Assembly (NCBI RefSeq): GCF_024586455.1
Contig: NW_026089623.1
Location: forward strand, 11,864,784 to 11,928,783
DNA: 64,000 bases
Source of the DNA: Bactrocera neohumeralis
Lineage: Eukaryota; Arthropoda; Insecta; Diptera; Tephritidae
Direction: 5' to 3'
The notes under the pieces were generated by a model. The model was given only the letters and a program-made list of their open reading frames with translations, did not search any database and was not told where the DNA came from. This document shows, one piece after another, positions 32,182 through 43,400 of the stretch. The stretch's first letter is position 1. Each line of letters begins with the position of its first letter. The position numbers and the translations under genes are program-made.

Positions 32182-33401
32182 AAGTACTACTACCCACAGC
32201 GGTCGCCTCGATCGAACACCGATGAGAACTGTTCAAACTTAGAGCCCTAATAGGCTAAAACTGCCAACAGAACAAGTCATTTATGAAACTACGGGAATGA
32301 GCGGACGAGTAGTACAAAACTTAAATAAAATCTGCCCCATTACCTTAATTACCTTCAAAGCGGATAAGGGCATTCAAGCAGAAGTCATAGTCTTACCGCA
32401 ACTTACCAACATGCTTCCAAGCTATCGTATGGATAGCAAACATTGGCAAAAGGATACACACCTAAAGATAGCAGATCTCAACTACAACAATACAACAACA
32501 ATAGACCTTATATTAGGCAGCGACCTTATATCGCAACTTATACTAGAAGGTGTTGAAAAGATTTCAAAAACCCTTCTAGCTCAAAATACCATATTCGGTT
32601 GGAAACTAAGTGGACTAGTTACGGAACCAGTTGCCACAATCACAACTCAAGTTGAGGAAATCTCAAACGCGTACCTCAATATACAATTGAGAAATTTTGG
32701 AAGGTAGAAGAACTCCCTCCCATTTCAATTACAACACCAGAAGATCAGTATTGTGAAGACTTTTACAAAGCTACTCGATCAGATAATGGTCGGTATGTCG
32801 TACTACACACTCGCCTTAGGTCACTCTCGCACCTCTGCAATACAGCAGTTTCTAAGTATGGAAAAAACCTACTTAGAAAAGCTGAGCTCAAACAAGATTA
32901 TAATAGTGTCTTGGAAGAATACCTCTATTTAGACCACATGGAGGAGGTAAGCTCATGCGAAAGAATCATAAAAGGCAAATATTACTCATTCTACTTGCCA
33001 GATCATGCAGTAGTAAAGCCAGACAAAATACAACAAAATTAAATTAGCGTATATACAAATAAGTTTTCAATGAGGATGTCGAAAAAATGGATCGAGAAAT
33101 AGTCGTACATAAAGATGATCAAGATTTTCAGCGGATTATTTTCCGAAAATCTGCCAATAGCCCAATACGCGACTTTAAATTAAAAACAGTTACCTTTGGC
33201 GTAAACTGTGCTCCATATCTAGCCATACTACACGAACTGGTAGAAAACACAAAGTCAGAATTTCCTCTGGCAACACAAGTCTTAAAAACACAAACGTATG
33301 TAGACGATATCCTGTCTGGGATCCAAAACCTCTCTCAAGCATACACAAGTGATAAGGGCCCTCAACACGCAGGGTTTCCCCTAATAAAAGATCACAGCTA
33401 A
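32182..33401 (+). pseudogene. BEL/Pao protease and reverse transcriptase, deleted
   Basis: KVLLPTAVASIEH and FKLRALI precede a deletion that removes the Asp-Ser-Gly active site of the Pao-type protease. MSGRVVQNLNKICPITLITF, IDLILGSDLISQLILEGVEK and TIFGWKLSGLV follow (32297-32700). RT pieces: PEDQYCEDFYKATRSDNGRY, NLLRKAELKQDYNSVLEEYL and YYSFYLPDHAVVKPDK, a deletion, then MDREIVVHKDDQDFQRIIFR, FKLKTVTFGVNCAPYLAI and LKTQTYVDDILSG, with the YVDD catalytic box near 33297. Stops and missing blocks show it is dead. Confidence 0.88.
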
Positions 33402-33694
33402 TCACCCAAATACATATCTTAAAAAATATACCAAATGACAATTTGTTGGATACTAATTTCTTTACATTCGAAAAGAAAAGTACAACAAAAACACTGGGCA
33501 TCTAATGGAATGCGATATCGGACCAGTTTTCATACACGAAAGAGTCCATATTCGCATTATCCGCCATAACAAAGAGACACATTTTATCCTCGGCGGCAAA
33601 ACTTTTCGAACCCGCAGGATAGCTTCGCCAGTTATGATACAAGCGAAAATTCTGATCCAAGAATTATAGCTAGACGGAACCGATTGACGAACAA

Positions 33695-34960
33695 GTGAAA
33701 CCCCTTCGCTTGGAAAAATGGTTCCAGTTCGCTAATAATCTGACCGACATTTCGCAGATACAAATACCACGGTGGGCGAACTATCCTCCCGAATACAAAG
33801 TGGAACTACACGACTTCTGCGACGCTTCTGAAAAGGCATATTGTGTCACTACATATGTGCGTACACAAAGCGATACCGCAACTAGAAGCCACCTACTTGT
33901 GGCAAAAGCAAAAGTTGCGCTCCTAAAAACGCTAAGTCTCCCACCACTTGAACTCTGTGGCACTCTGCTACTAGCAAAACTAGCTTCCATGGTGCAGACC
34001 CACTTAAACATGGCGAAATACAAATTATATCTATGGTCCAATTCCGAAATATTTCTAGCCTGGTTAGAAATGCCACCACACGCCCGATTCTTGGCCACAA
34101 TCGCCCATGCGCACCATACTTGCCCCAGAAAGTCGAACAATCGACACTTTCCGTGCACCATATAAAGAAGTGCATTTTCATGTGCAAGATCTGTACTATG
34201 CATAAGCAGAAAATGCGATCACAGAATATGGCAGGACTTCCACAGGAACGCCGCAATGTTGCTCTACCTTTCACCACTACAGGTGTCGATTTTGCTGGGC
34301 CTTTTCTGATAACACCTTGATCTATGCACAAATCTGACGACGGAGGCTTTTCTCGGTTCGTCGGACAACGAGGCTTTCCATCAAAAATCATGAGCGATAA
34401 TGGCAAAACATTTATCGGAGCTCAAAGAGCTGCCTAAAGACAGTTTGTGGACTTCATAAAACAAGTCTCACTTAACATTGTCCAAAAATACGCTCCTCAA
34501 GGTGTCAATTGGCAGTTTATCCCCACAAGCGCTCCTCCCATGGGCGGCTTATGGGAATCAGCGCTAAAAAGCTTCAAACCTCATTTTAAAAAGATAGCTG
34601 GCAACCACAAATTTAATTATGAAGAATTCACGACACTGTTAACTAGAATTGAACTTTACTTTACTGCCCTCACGCCAGGGCATCTTCTTAAAGGAGTGGC
34701 CATCCTGGCGACACATGAGCCAGCCGTGGTGTCGCTCTCCTTATTAAACCGTTGTGAAAGAATTAAAATTCTCCATCATGATTTCAGTCGCCGATAGAAA
34801 GACCATTATTTAAAGGACCTCCACAGAAGGTACCGATGGAAAACACCAAAAAATTTGTCTAAGTTTTGACATTGTGTCTTAATCAGTGACGATTGTCTCC
34901 GCCTACCGAATGGCGTCTTGGCCGCATAGAAAAGCTCTACTACGGCTCCGACGTTCATAT
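33695..34960 (+). pseudogene. BEL/Pao RNase H-like region and integrase, decayed
   Basis: YPPEYKVELHDFCDASEKAY, LVAKAKVALLKTLSLPPLEL and KYKLYLWSNSEIFLAWLE are the RNase H-like part (33695-34080). Integrase pieces: MHKQKMRSQNMAGLPQERRN (zinc-binding Cys just before), TTTGVDFAGPFLIT (first Asp), then FPSKIMSDNGKTFIGAQ (second Asp), INWQFIPTSAPPMGGLWESA-like sequence (Glu) near 34510-34570, and FNYEEFTTLLTRIELYF. A C-terminal piece (SDDCLRLPNGVL and RPLVKLCFLP) reaches about 35040 in shifted frames. Confidence 0.85.
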
Positions 34961-35154
34961 TCGCGTAGTCGATCTCCGTACACAAACGGGAACTCTAACT
35001 AGGCCGCTCGTTAAGCTATGCTTTTTGCCGACCGCCGATAAAACCACAAAGGAAACCGAAAATAACGTAACCGTAACTAATAAACAAAGAAACATAAAAT
35101 AAATAATAATAAAATTCTCCATTAGCAATAAGTAAGAATAAAAAACAAGAAAAG

Positions 35155-36290
35155 GGAGCCGATCCACATGACGACTCACTCGTGCCACATTACGTGGCAC
35201 GAATTCCCATACGCATATTATATATACATATGTACATATGTATATGAAAATTAAAATAAAAATTCTTAACAGATCAATATGGATGCCGAGATGACAACTG
35301 GTCCTACGCCCACAGTACGGTCGGTCGTTACTGTTCCGCGCTCGAAGGCTACACCAGTAGCAGCGCCGCAAACAATCATAGTCAACGCAACTCCCCGAGC
35401 AGTTTCAACGGCTCCGAATAATGACATTGTCGAAATTATCTGGCGCCCACCCATCTTACGCAGGAGTGCATAACGGGCTATTAGTGCCAGATATGCATGC
35501 GGCACCACCATACGCTGCTACACCGCACCGCCGTACGGCTGTCGTCATGATACGCCTCGCAGCCGTAATGCCATCTGAAGACCCCTGCGATCGCAACCGC
35601 GCAGGCCGGCATACCTTACGGCATACCTTACGTATCACGTTTCTGGCGTCACCGCAATCCCACACCGAACCGAAGGCGCCAGAGGCTAAGCTTATTATCC
35701 AGCTCTCAATAAATGTAAAAACTTCATATAAAAAAACTCTTAAGAAATGATCAAGAAAATTTCCTGCGCCAAATTTTCTTGTGCTAGTATGTAGCTCTAA
35801 AGAAATCTGGTACTAATTTTTAATACATTTTTTCAATAAAATGCGAAAATGGCAAACCTGGTTTTGCGAAGAAACATGAAATCAACAATTGTTTCTTGAA
35901 GGAAATTCAAAGTAATCGTTAGATTCATCCTAAATTAGTTAAAATCATTATTATGAAGAATAGTTAATTTTAAAATTATGTATAAAACCTACCAATCTTC
36001 ATCCACATTCCTTGAATAATGATGAAAATATTTATGTTACTATACACATGCTTAACATACATACATATTATACCCAAAGCTTGTTTATTCTCTCATGCTC
36101 TTCTAATGTGGATCATTCACAATGCGTTACCAGCTGTCAAAATTACTTGAAGAAATAATGTATTTTTTTTCTTGAGCAATTACTTCAGAGCTGGATACGG
36201 ACCTTTAATTGAAAACCCGTGTACAATATCATCAATTGGTTAAATAAAAACTTCCGTTTGTATAAATAAACAAAAGGTGAGTGCAATTGT
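35155..36290 (+). repeat. BEL/Pao 3' LTR-like region, interrupted by MITE copy 3
   Basis: A purine tract AAGAAAAGGGAGC at 35147 could be the polypurine tract. The end (36205-36290) matches the 3' end of the 5' LTR. The GC-richer block 35280-35690 with open frames on both strands has no clear counterpart in the 5' LTR, so either the LTRs have diverged or another sequence lies here. I do not believe its ORFs. Confidence 0.5.
35690..36202 (-). mobile_element. MITE family M, copy 3 (513 bp), in the BEL LTR
   Basis: Inverted relative to copies 1 and 2. It starts GCTTATTATCCAGCTCTCAA and ends ...CTCTGAAG-type repeat to GGATACGGAC. All internal blocks match copy 2 in reverse. Flanks GGCTAA and CTTTAA share only TAA. 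It splits sequence that is contiguous in the 5' LTR (TTTAATTGAAAA), dating it after the BEL insertion. Confidence 0.88.
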
Positions 36291-36328
36291 TTATTAAATT
36301 TATAATCCATTCATTATAATTTTTCCGT

Positions 36329-36697
36329 AAATTAACAATACTAAACTAAATATTAATTTTTTGGAAAAATGTGTTAATTATTTTGAAAACGTAGGCACTT
36401 TATTTTTATAATTCAACACAACCATCTTAATACTCGCTCTAATAAATTTAATATTATGTACCGAAATGCAACTGCCGTCGGTATATGCGCAAATGGAATG
36501 AGTTGCCTCTTCGAAATTTTCATAGAAATGAAAACTGACCGTCAAACTGTTGAAGTGGCCGTTCATTACTTTCAATATATGGCATACTAAGTAGTATTCC
36601 ATATATTGTATTCCATAAGCAATATGGAGTCTCCACAGGCAATACGCAAAGTAATACAGTTAGTATACAATAAATTTTGTCGATATGTCCCGTTACT
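36329..36697 (+). repeat. dispersed repeat, LTR candidate (partner at 15362-15660)
   Basis: Inverted match to 15362-15660. With no internal genes nearby it may be a solo LTR. The 74-codon minus-strand frame here is broken in the partner, so it is not a gene. Confidence 0.7.
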
Positions 36698-37384
36698 TTT
36701 CGAGCCCATTTTATGTTTGTAAAGTTTTGTATATTTTGCTTTTATAAGTTTAAGTTTTTGTCACATTTTTTTCGCTCCACTGCATTTTTTTATTTTTTGT
36801 CTTTTGTTGTATAGTATATATAAACTTAATTTTTTCTACCGAAGTTGATCACCAAAAGTATGTATATATACACACATATGTAGGTATATTTTTTTGTATT
36901 TTGGTATTCGCTCTTTGGGTTTTTTTGGTCACAGCATGAGTATTATATATTGTAATATGTTCATTATGAGTTTAGTTTTTCCAATGAGTGAAACTTGAAT
37001 GACCTTGTTTAAAAGGATACAAAATTTATTTATAATAATTGTGTAGAACGTATTATTAACATCGAAAAATATTTTTTTGGTATCTTAACAATTTCAGTTA
37101 ATCAACGAAATTTTAAGGCTTTTATATTTTTAATATAACATTTATATATAATATTTTTAATAAAAATAAATGTCAACGAATTCCGACTTGCCGGCGTTAG
37201 ATCGAGTTTCCGCAGATCGTGGTCGAATTGTGGATCGAACTACTACTTTACTAGCATTGGTGTCGACGACGCGCAGTGTGTATGCGAATGTGTTGAACCT
37301 TATTTAAATAACGATTTTTATTATTCGGCGAAGACTAAATTTATGTTTTTAGCTATATTTTACTATAGAGCCATGTGTAGAAAT
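36698..37384. other. no firm gene; one 45-codon open frame
   Basis: AT-rich DNA, then a GC-richer patch where 37170-37307 (+) encodes MSTNSDLPALDRVSADRGRI and 25 further residues, ending at TAA. The composition and ATAAAAATAAATG start context look gene-like, and it could be the first residues of a retroelement gag or a host exon. I cannot assign it. Confidence 0.35.
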
Positions 37385-37763
37385 TCAGGAAAGTGAGAAA
37401 AGTTCTCTGAGCGCCAGAAAGGTCAGAAACGATTCTTTTACATTTGGCTCAAGTATCGTCTCCTCAGGGTTGTGCGCTGGGTTTGGGATCCGCCACGTAA
37501 AAAACATACCAACAAAAACGAAACAATTTCCTCTTCTTTACTGGCGTAGACATCGCTTACGGGGTTATAACCGAGTCAACGACAGCATGCCAGTATTTTC
37601 TTATTTTCGCAGTTTGGTGCCAATTAGAGATACCAAGTTTAGCCGTATATCTCATACAGCTCATCGTTCCATCGAATACGATAACGCGCAAAGGACCATA
37701 AATCTTTCGCTGAGTCTTACCCTCGAAAACTCGTAACGTCGACTCATCAAATGTTGTCATCAT
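37385..37763 (-). pseudogene. RTE-like LINE scrap, 5' linker joined to inverted 3' end
   Basis: 37385-37510 matches the LINE linker in plus orientation (AGTTCTCTGAGCGCCA, GATTCTTTTACATTTGGCTC and TGGGATCCGCCACGTAAAA, as at 25600-25815). 37515-37763 reads on minus as the C-terminal part (DESTLRVFEGKTQRKIYGPL, DGTMSCMRYTAKLGISNW, WHAVVDSVITP). The opposite orientations mean an inversion or 5'-inversion during insertion. Confidence 0.8.
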
Positions 37764-37789
37764 TAATGCGTCTGAGGATTGCGTGAAAG

Positions 37790-38433
37790 GGCTGATTAAT
37801 TACATCTTGATTTGTGCACTGGAAAGTAAAAGAATCGCATGGAATTTTAAATTGTGTTATATGGGAAGTAGGCGTGGTTGTAGTCTAATTTCGCCCATTT
37901 GGACACTGAGCATAGGAATTTGAAACAAATACTACGTACTAAATTTGTTTCGAAATCGGTTGGTCGAGTACTGAGATTTGGGATTAGGAGCAAGTGCCAT
38001 ACTGGTTCTAACAAAGCCCTCTCATACGATCTCCGAGGTAAATTTTAATTCTTTGGCGTAGTTAGTTATTGCTTTATTGCGCTTTTAGTAGTTTGAACAG
38101 CATGGGAAGTGGGCGGGGTTATATACAGATATCATCCGTTTTGCAACTGTGTATAGTAGTTCTTATAATATTTGCATTCAAATAATTTCAAATATTCTTC
38201 TCTTCTTTTTCCGTCAATTCGCGCCCTAAATTGGCCAAATAAATCGCCAATTCTTCACTCATTTCAACAAATTATATTTATCACAACTAAAAATGAACCG
38301 TTCACTTGAAAATATTACGCGAAACTAAATATAAATACGCAATAATGACCAAACCCGTTAGAAAACTACGCTTCTTCATACAAAATATATGAAGAAATAT
38401 TATGGGCACTGAGTGCCCCAAGTCACGTATAGC
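37790..38433. other. decayed Helitron-like sequence; no gene
   Basis: GGGAAGTAGGCGTGGTTGT, TTTCGCCCATTT and GGGAAGTGGGCGGGGTTAT resemble the GC boxes of the Helentron copies but do not align over length. A palindrome GGGCACTGAGTGCCC at 38404-38418 recurs at 46067-46081. Confidence 0.45.
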
Positions 38434-38721
38434 GTACTCACTAGAGTTCCCACTCCCGGAATGTTTTCGAATTCCCGGGATTTCGGAATATCGAAATTTC
38501 ATTTCCCCGGGAAAAACGGGAGAAAATAAAAATTGTTAATTATTACTTATAAATTAAAAAAAATTAAATTAATTTTTTATTTCCAATCAGTTACATATAT
38601 TCAATTAAGTATGCCCATGTTCTTGGGTTCTTTATAATAAAAAAATTATTATTTAATAATAATTATTATTTCTTATAAATTGAAAAAAATATATAATTCA
38701 CTTTTTATTTCGAATCAGTTA

Positions 38722-38724
<3 letters not shown>

Positions 38725-38766
<42 letters not shown>

Positions 38767-40120
38767 GGGCGAGGGGGTGGAAAATGCCTTCCGCATCGTC
38801 GGTGCTATCGTCACAGCAGCGGTATGTGCCACTTGCAGGTCACTAAAAACCCCCCCTCTAAGGAACCGTCGCCCACCCTGGGACCGCGTTTGCATTACTT
38901 CAGGGTGGCGTTCCATTTTTCTCATTGAGAGATTTACATCTGCGCACCTGTCCAGGTCCCGCTTTTTGCTGCGTAGCAAGAGTGCAGCGAATTTCTTGAT
39001 GATGCCCCAGTTTTCTTCACTTTCCAACATAACGCTGACTAAATTGTCCGCGTTTATTGGGCCAACCAGGTCCTCTACAGCGGTGCGTTCTCCTTGCCAG
39101 CGCGCACATTCGAAGAATGTATGTTCAGCGTCGTCTTCTGTCGCGTCGTTATATAGGCATGACGGCTCTTCGACTTTTCCCATTCTGTGGAGGTACTTTT
39201 TGAAGTATCCGTGACCGGATAACAGCTGGGTTGTGTAAAAATCTACCTCTCCGAATTTTCGGCCTGTCCATTAGTCTAGATCTTTTATAAGCCTGGCCGT
39301 CCATCTGCCGCGACTTTCGGTGTCCCATCTTTGTTGCCATGTTATTAATGTTTCTTTCTTTATTTGTTCTATTGCGCTTTTGTTGTTATCGGATGACTGC
39401 TTTAGCTCCCACAGCTTTTTCCTTTCGTGTGCTAGAAGGTCAATTGGGGCATTTCCGCTTATAACTAATATTGCCTCGCCGGACACTGTTCGGTAGGCTG
39501 ATGCAACTCTGAGGGCTGCTGTGCGGTGCACTCTGGCCGCTACCTTACGCCGGTTTTTCTTTTTAAGTACATCTGCCCATATCTCAGCTCCGTATAATAA
39601 AACGCTGATTGTTGTCGACATTAGGAGCTTTCTCTTTTCTTGACTGGGGCCTCCTATGTTGGCCATTAGTCGGCTCAGTTGAGAGGTGATCTTCGCTGCC
39701 TTTCCTGCGGCGTGCTGGATTTGTACCCAGAAGGTTAGTCTGGGGTCCAGTCTTACGCCTAGGTAATTAACTGCTTTTTTTGTCCTAAGAATATCCGTAG
39801 TCGTATGCATGGTTACTTCGAGAGGTATGTGCTTGTTTGTTAGCAGCAGTAGCTCTGTTTTTTCCGTAGCGAGCTGGAGGCTGTGTGAGTCGAGCCATGC
39901 TTGGGTCCGTATCATGACCTGGTTCAGCTTTCTTCGCGCTTCTTCTGTGTCCCTTGCTGTGATTACTGCTGCAATGTCGTCGGCGTAGCCTATTAAATAC
40001 GATTCATCTGGCATTTCTAGTTTTAATATAGCGTCATAGCTAATGTTCCATAAGTCTGGTCCGAGGATGGATCCTTGTGCTGCTCCTGACGTGACCGCTA
40101 TCTGTCGTGTTCCCTCTTTC
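38725..40120 (-). mobile_element. R1-like LINE, 5' truncated, with 12-bp target duplication
   Basis: AATCAGTTACAT flanks both sides (38713-38724, 40121-40132). A poly(A) tail of about 40 appears as T at 38724-38764 next to the left copy. Truncation, target duplication and poly(A) are the marks of target-primed reverse transcription. It lies in the 3' part of the hAT element outside the transposase gene. It looks young, since its ORF has a single visible stop. Confidence 0.95.
38765..40120 (-). pseudogene. R1-clade reverse transcriptase, C-terminal 450 codons
   Basis: Reads RQIAVTSGAAQGSILGPDLW (RT motif B), LIGYADDIAAVI (YADD), TQAWLDSHSLQLATEKTELL, VNYLGVRLDPRLTF, TISVLLYGAEIW, RTAALRVASAYRTVSGEA and WQQRWDTESRGRWTARLI, an in-frame TAA at 39271-39273, then GEVDFYTTQLLSGHGYFKKY and CLYNDATEDDAEHTFFEC. 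The last block is the C-terminal knuckle, but its second Cys position is Asn. After the TAA the frame stays open to 38719, through the poly(A), with no natural stop. YADD retention shows low divergence. Confidence 0.92.
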
Positions 40121-40284
40121 AATCAGTTACATGAATTAAATTAAAAATATACCTATGTATTTGGTATTATATATATATTATTTTGTCAAAAAACAAATAA
40201 TAAAAATCACAGATCGATTTCTGTAGGAACTAATTTTAAATAGTATTTTAAAAATACAAGCGCATCCATTGTTTCACCGTTTAA

Positions 40285-43200
40285 ACTAGATCTGATTTAA
40301 GTGCAAATGCGGCCAGACACTGAAAAACAACGCTCGCATTCGACACTAGTTGGTGGTATTGTCTTTAAAAAATTACAAGCAACCTCCAGATTGCTGCCAA
40401 GCCCGCATCCCCAAGAAGTAAATTTATTTCCTTTGGTACCGCTTCCTCTACTGATAATGAGACATCTCTTTTTAAAACGCGAGATTCTTTGGCAGTTTCT
40501 CGCAACCTTTCCTTCAACGTTTTTTCCTTTTCATTTTCGATTATTTTTAAATCGATATCGCGATTCTCAACATCATTAGTATTGTACTTTTTGACAATTT
40601 CTACAATAGTGTTTGTCATTTCTTCTAAATTCGGTTCATTTGTGGTACTTACAAAATTTCCCGTTATTAATAGTTTCAATATATTCGTGTATATTGTGCG
40701 CCTTTCAGAAACGCGTTTTTTAATTGATTCAAAAAGATTGAAAGCTATTGATAAGTCCACATTTTTAACTTCGTCCGGCATAAAATGTATCACTGCATCA
40801 GCAGAACAGAGGTTCATGTCACGGCGACACAAAGCTTCTATAACTAACTCTGCCGGTTTTAAAATTTAAATAATGCCTTTACTAATATTAAATTCAAAAT
40901 CTTCTAAGCAATCTGCCTTAAGGTCCACCATCGCTTTTTTCAAGCAAGACTCCAGCATATGAAACCGTTCGATCATTTTTAGTAAACTGTTCCACTGAGT
41001 CTGACAATCTAAGATGAGCTGCAACTCTTTGTTGAACTCCATTTTCACATATTTTTGTAAAATTTTATTCTTTCTGGGAGATTTTCGAAATGACCGTACA
41101 ACGCTCCGAATTTTGTCTCTAATTTTTATACTCTCGCAACAAAGTTGCCAAAGAGAGTATTATAGTTTTGTTCACATAACGGTTGTTTGTAAGTCCTAAA
41201 ACTAACAGAGTCAGATATAGGCTTATGTATACCAAAGTGATCAGGGTGACGAGTAGAGTTGAAATCCGGATGTCTGTCTGTCCGTCCGTCCGTCTGTCCG
41301 TCCGTCCGTGCAAGCTGTAACTTGAGTAAAAATTGATATATCATGATGAAACTTGTTACACGTATTTCTTGGCTCCATAAGAAGGTTAAGTTCGAAGATG
41401 GGCAAAATCGGCCCACTGCCACGCCCACAAAATGACGAAAACGGAAAACCTATAAAGTGTCATAACTAAGCCATAAATAAAGATATTAAAGTGAAATTTG
41501 GCACAAAGGATCGCATTAGGCAGGGGCATATTTGGACGTAATTTTTTTTGGAAAAGTGGGCGTGGCCTCGCCCCCTACTAAGTTTTTTGTACTTATCTCG
41601 GAAACTACTATAGCTATGTCAACCAAACTCTATAGAGTCGTTTCCTTAAGGCATTTCCATATACAGTTCAAAAATGGAAGAAATCGGATAATAACCACGC
41701 CCACCTCCCATACAAAGGTTAAGTTAAAAATCACTAAAAGTGCGTTAACCGACTAACAAAAAACATCAGAAACACTAAATTTGAATGAAGCTGCACCCAG
41801 GCTCTTTTGAAAAATTGAAAATGAAAGTGGCGTCGCCCACTTATGGACCAAAAACCATATCTCAGGAACTACTCCACCGATTTCAATGAAATTCGGTATA
41901 TACTATTTTCTTAACATCCTGATGACATGTAAGAAATATGGGTGAAATCGGTTCACAACTACGCCTTCTTCCAATATAACTCTATTTTGAATTCCATCTG
42001 ATGCCTTCTCTGTATAATATATACATTAGGAACCAATGATGATAGCGGAATAAAACTTTACACAAATATGGTATTTGAGCTGAAGTAACCCTTGTGGAAA
42101 AATTGTCGTGATCGGATTATAACTTTTCAAGGTCCCTGATATCGAACACGAAGAACTCAGTGCCTAACCTAACATAACCTAATTTTTCACCGAAAATATC
42201 GGTAAATCTCTCAGACATTTTCATGTAATTCAGAGGGCATCATTTTTATACTCTCGCAAAAAAGTTGCTAATAACAGTATCTCGATTATCACTTTATCAT
42301 GCGAGAGTATAAAATGTTCGGTGACACCCGAACTTAGCCCTTCCTTACTTGTTTTGATATCAAATTCGTCTGTAAGTTCTCCACGTTCTTCATTATCAGC
42401 TAACTAAAAATACCATAAAAATTAGATTTTCATATTTAAAAAATAAATAAATATGAATACCTGTATGCAATCAGTTTGATCTCTCGTATCTTCTTCGGAA
42501 TCATCATCTTCACATATAGAAATTTCATTTGGCTCAATTCTTATTTGTCTTTTGTACATCACATCAAGGATACCTAGCTGTATTCCATGTGCCAGGCACA
42601 GCTGTTGATGTGGACCTATGCGTTTGCCAATTTTCAACATAGTTGAGGCACCATCTGTGATAATGGAAATAATATCAGTTGCTAAACTCAAGTCATAACC
42701 TACCAAACGAGATTCAATGCAGTTTTCAGAAGTTGCGGCACCTTTTATTCGGACGAGTCCCAAGTTCCATATGTTTTTTTGACCATGAAGTATTGAATTC
42801 AAGTAGCGTTTATTGGCCACAGAAGTCCATTCGTCGAATGAAATGCTAAATCTAAATATTATTTTTCACTTTCAAATCGATTATTTCTTTCTTCACTCTT
42901 TCGCAACATTCTTCAAAATATTCCATTACATATTTTCTGATTGTGGTGTCAGATTTGGGAACTTTAAATTTTCTGGCTTCAATACCTTTTCTGATTTGTT
43001 TTGATTGCGCAATGGTTGAAAATGCTAATCCATCCACAGCTACCAAACTGGCCATAATATGTAGCACGAATATTTTCTTAATTTTTTGGTGAAAAATGTG
43101 AAGTAATTTTTGCCACTTTCTTGGGAACAGCAATTGTAGGAGTTGCTTCGCGGCACAACTTTATGCCATGAACCTAAAATTATCAATTTCTCTACAATCT

Positions 43201-43400
43201 TATTTTCATTGCGGATTTATAATTTTTACCTTTAAATGTTCGTGTAATCCTTTTGTTGAACCACCCTTTGTTTTGAGGACTGCATTACATTTTTTGCACT
43301 TGGCTTCCTCTGAACTTGTTAATATTAGAAAATAAAACCATGTTGACGATTTGTCGTCTCCTTTTTTTGTGTGCTTTATAAATGATGCTAAGTGAATGAA
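40285..43400 (-). pseudogene. hAT transposase with BED finger, interrupted
   Basis: The minus strand begins with a BED-type finger: KSSTWFYFL, EAKCKKCNAVLKTKGGSTKG and LHEHLKVH across a small intron (about 43167-43230). Then ATPTIAVPKKVAK, VDGLAFSTIAQSKQIRKGIE, FSISFDEWTSVANKRYLN (first catalytic Asp), GAATSENCIESRLVGYDL, IISIITDGASTMLKIGK (second Asp) and QQLCLAHGIQLGILDVMY. A Helentron cuts the gene at about 42354-41128. Beyond it are TQWNSLLKMIERFHMLESCL, DLSIAFNLFESIKKR and, after a shift, PTSVECERCFSVSG of the hATC dimerisation domain near 40300. Domain order is normal for hAT. Confidence 0.9.
41128..42352 (+). mobile_element. Helentron-like element, copy B, in the hAT gene
   Basis: Full-length copy from TTTTATACTCTCGCAACAAA to CCTTCCTTACTTGTT with a 38-bp GTCY array (41272-41310). 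Unlike the other copies it has about 200 bp extra near 42075-42250, followed by a second TTTTATACTCTCGCAAAA start motif at 42245. This suggests a second, mostly deleted copy fused at its end. The insert includes CCTAACCTAACATAACCTAA. Confidence 0.8.

Noticed and set aside
35279..35750. Alanine/threonine/arginine-rich ORFs on both strands in the BEL 3' region
   Set aside because: Overlapping frames on opposite strands in a GC-rich LTR-like block with no domain and no partner copy.
42170..42191. CCTAACCTAACATAACCTAA as an insect telomeric (TTAGG) remnant
   Set aside because: Only about three imperfect units. Flies lack TTAGG telomeres. More likely a chance or captured fragment.
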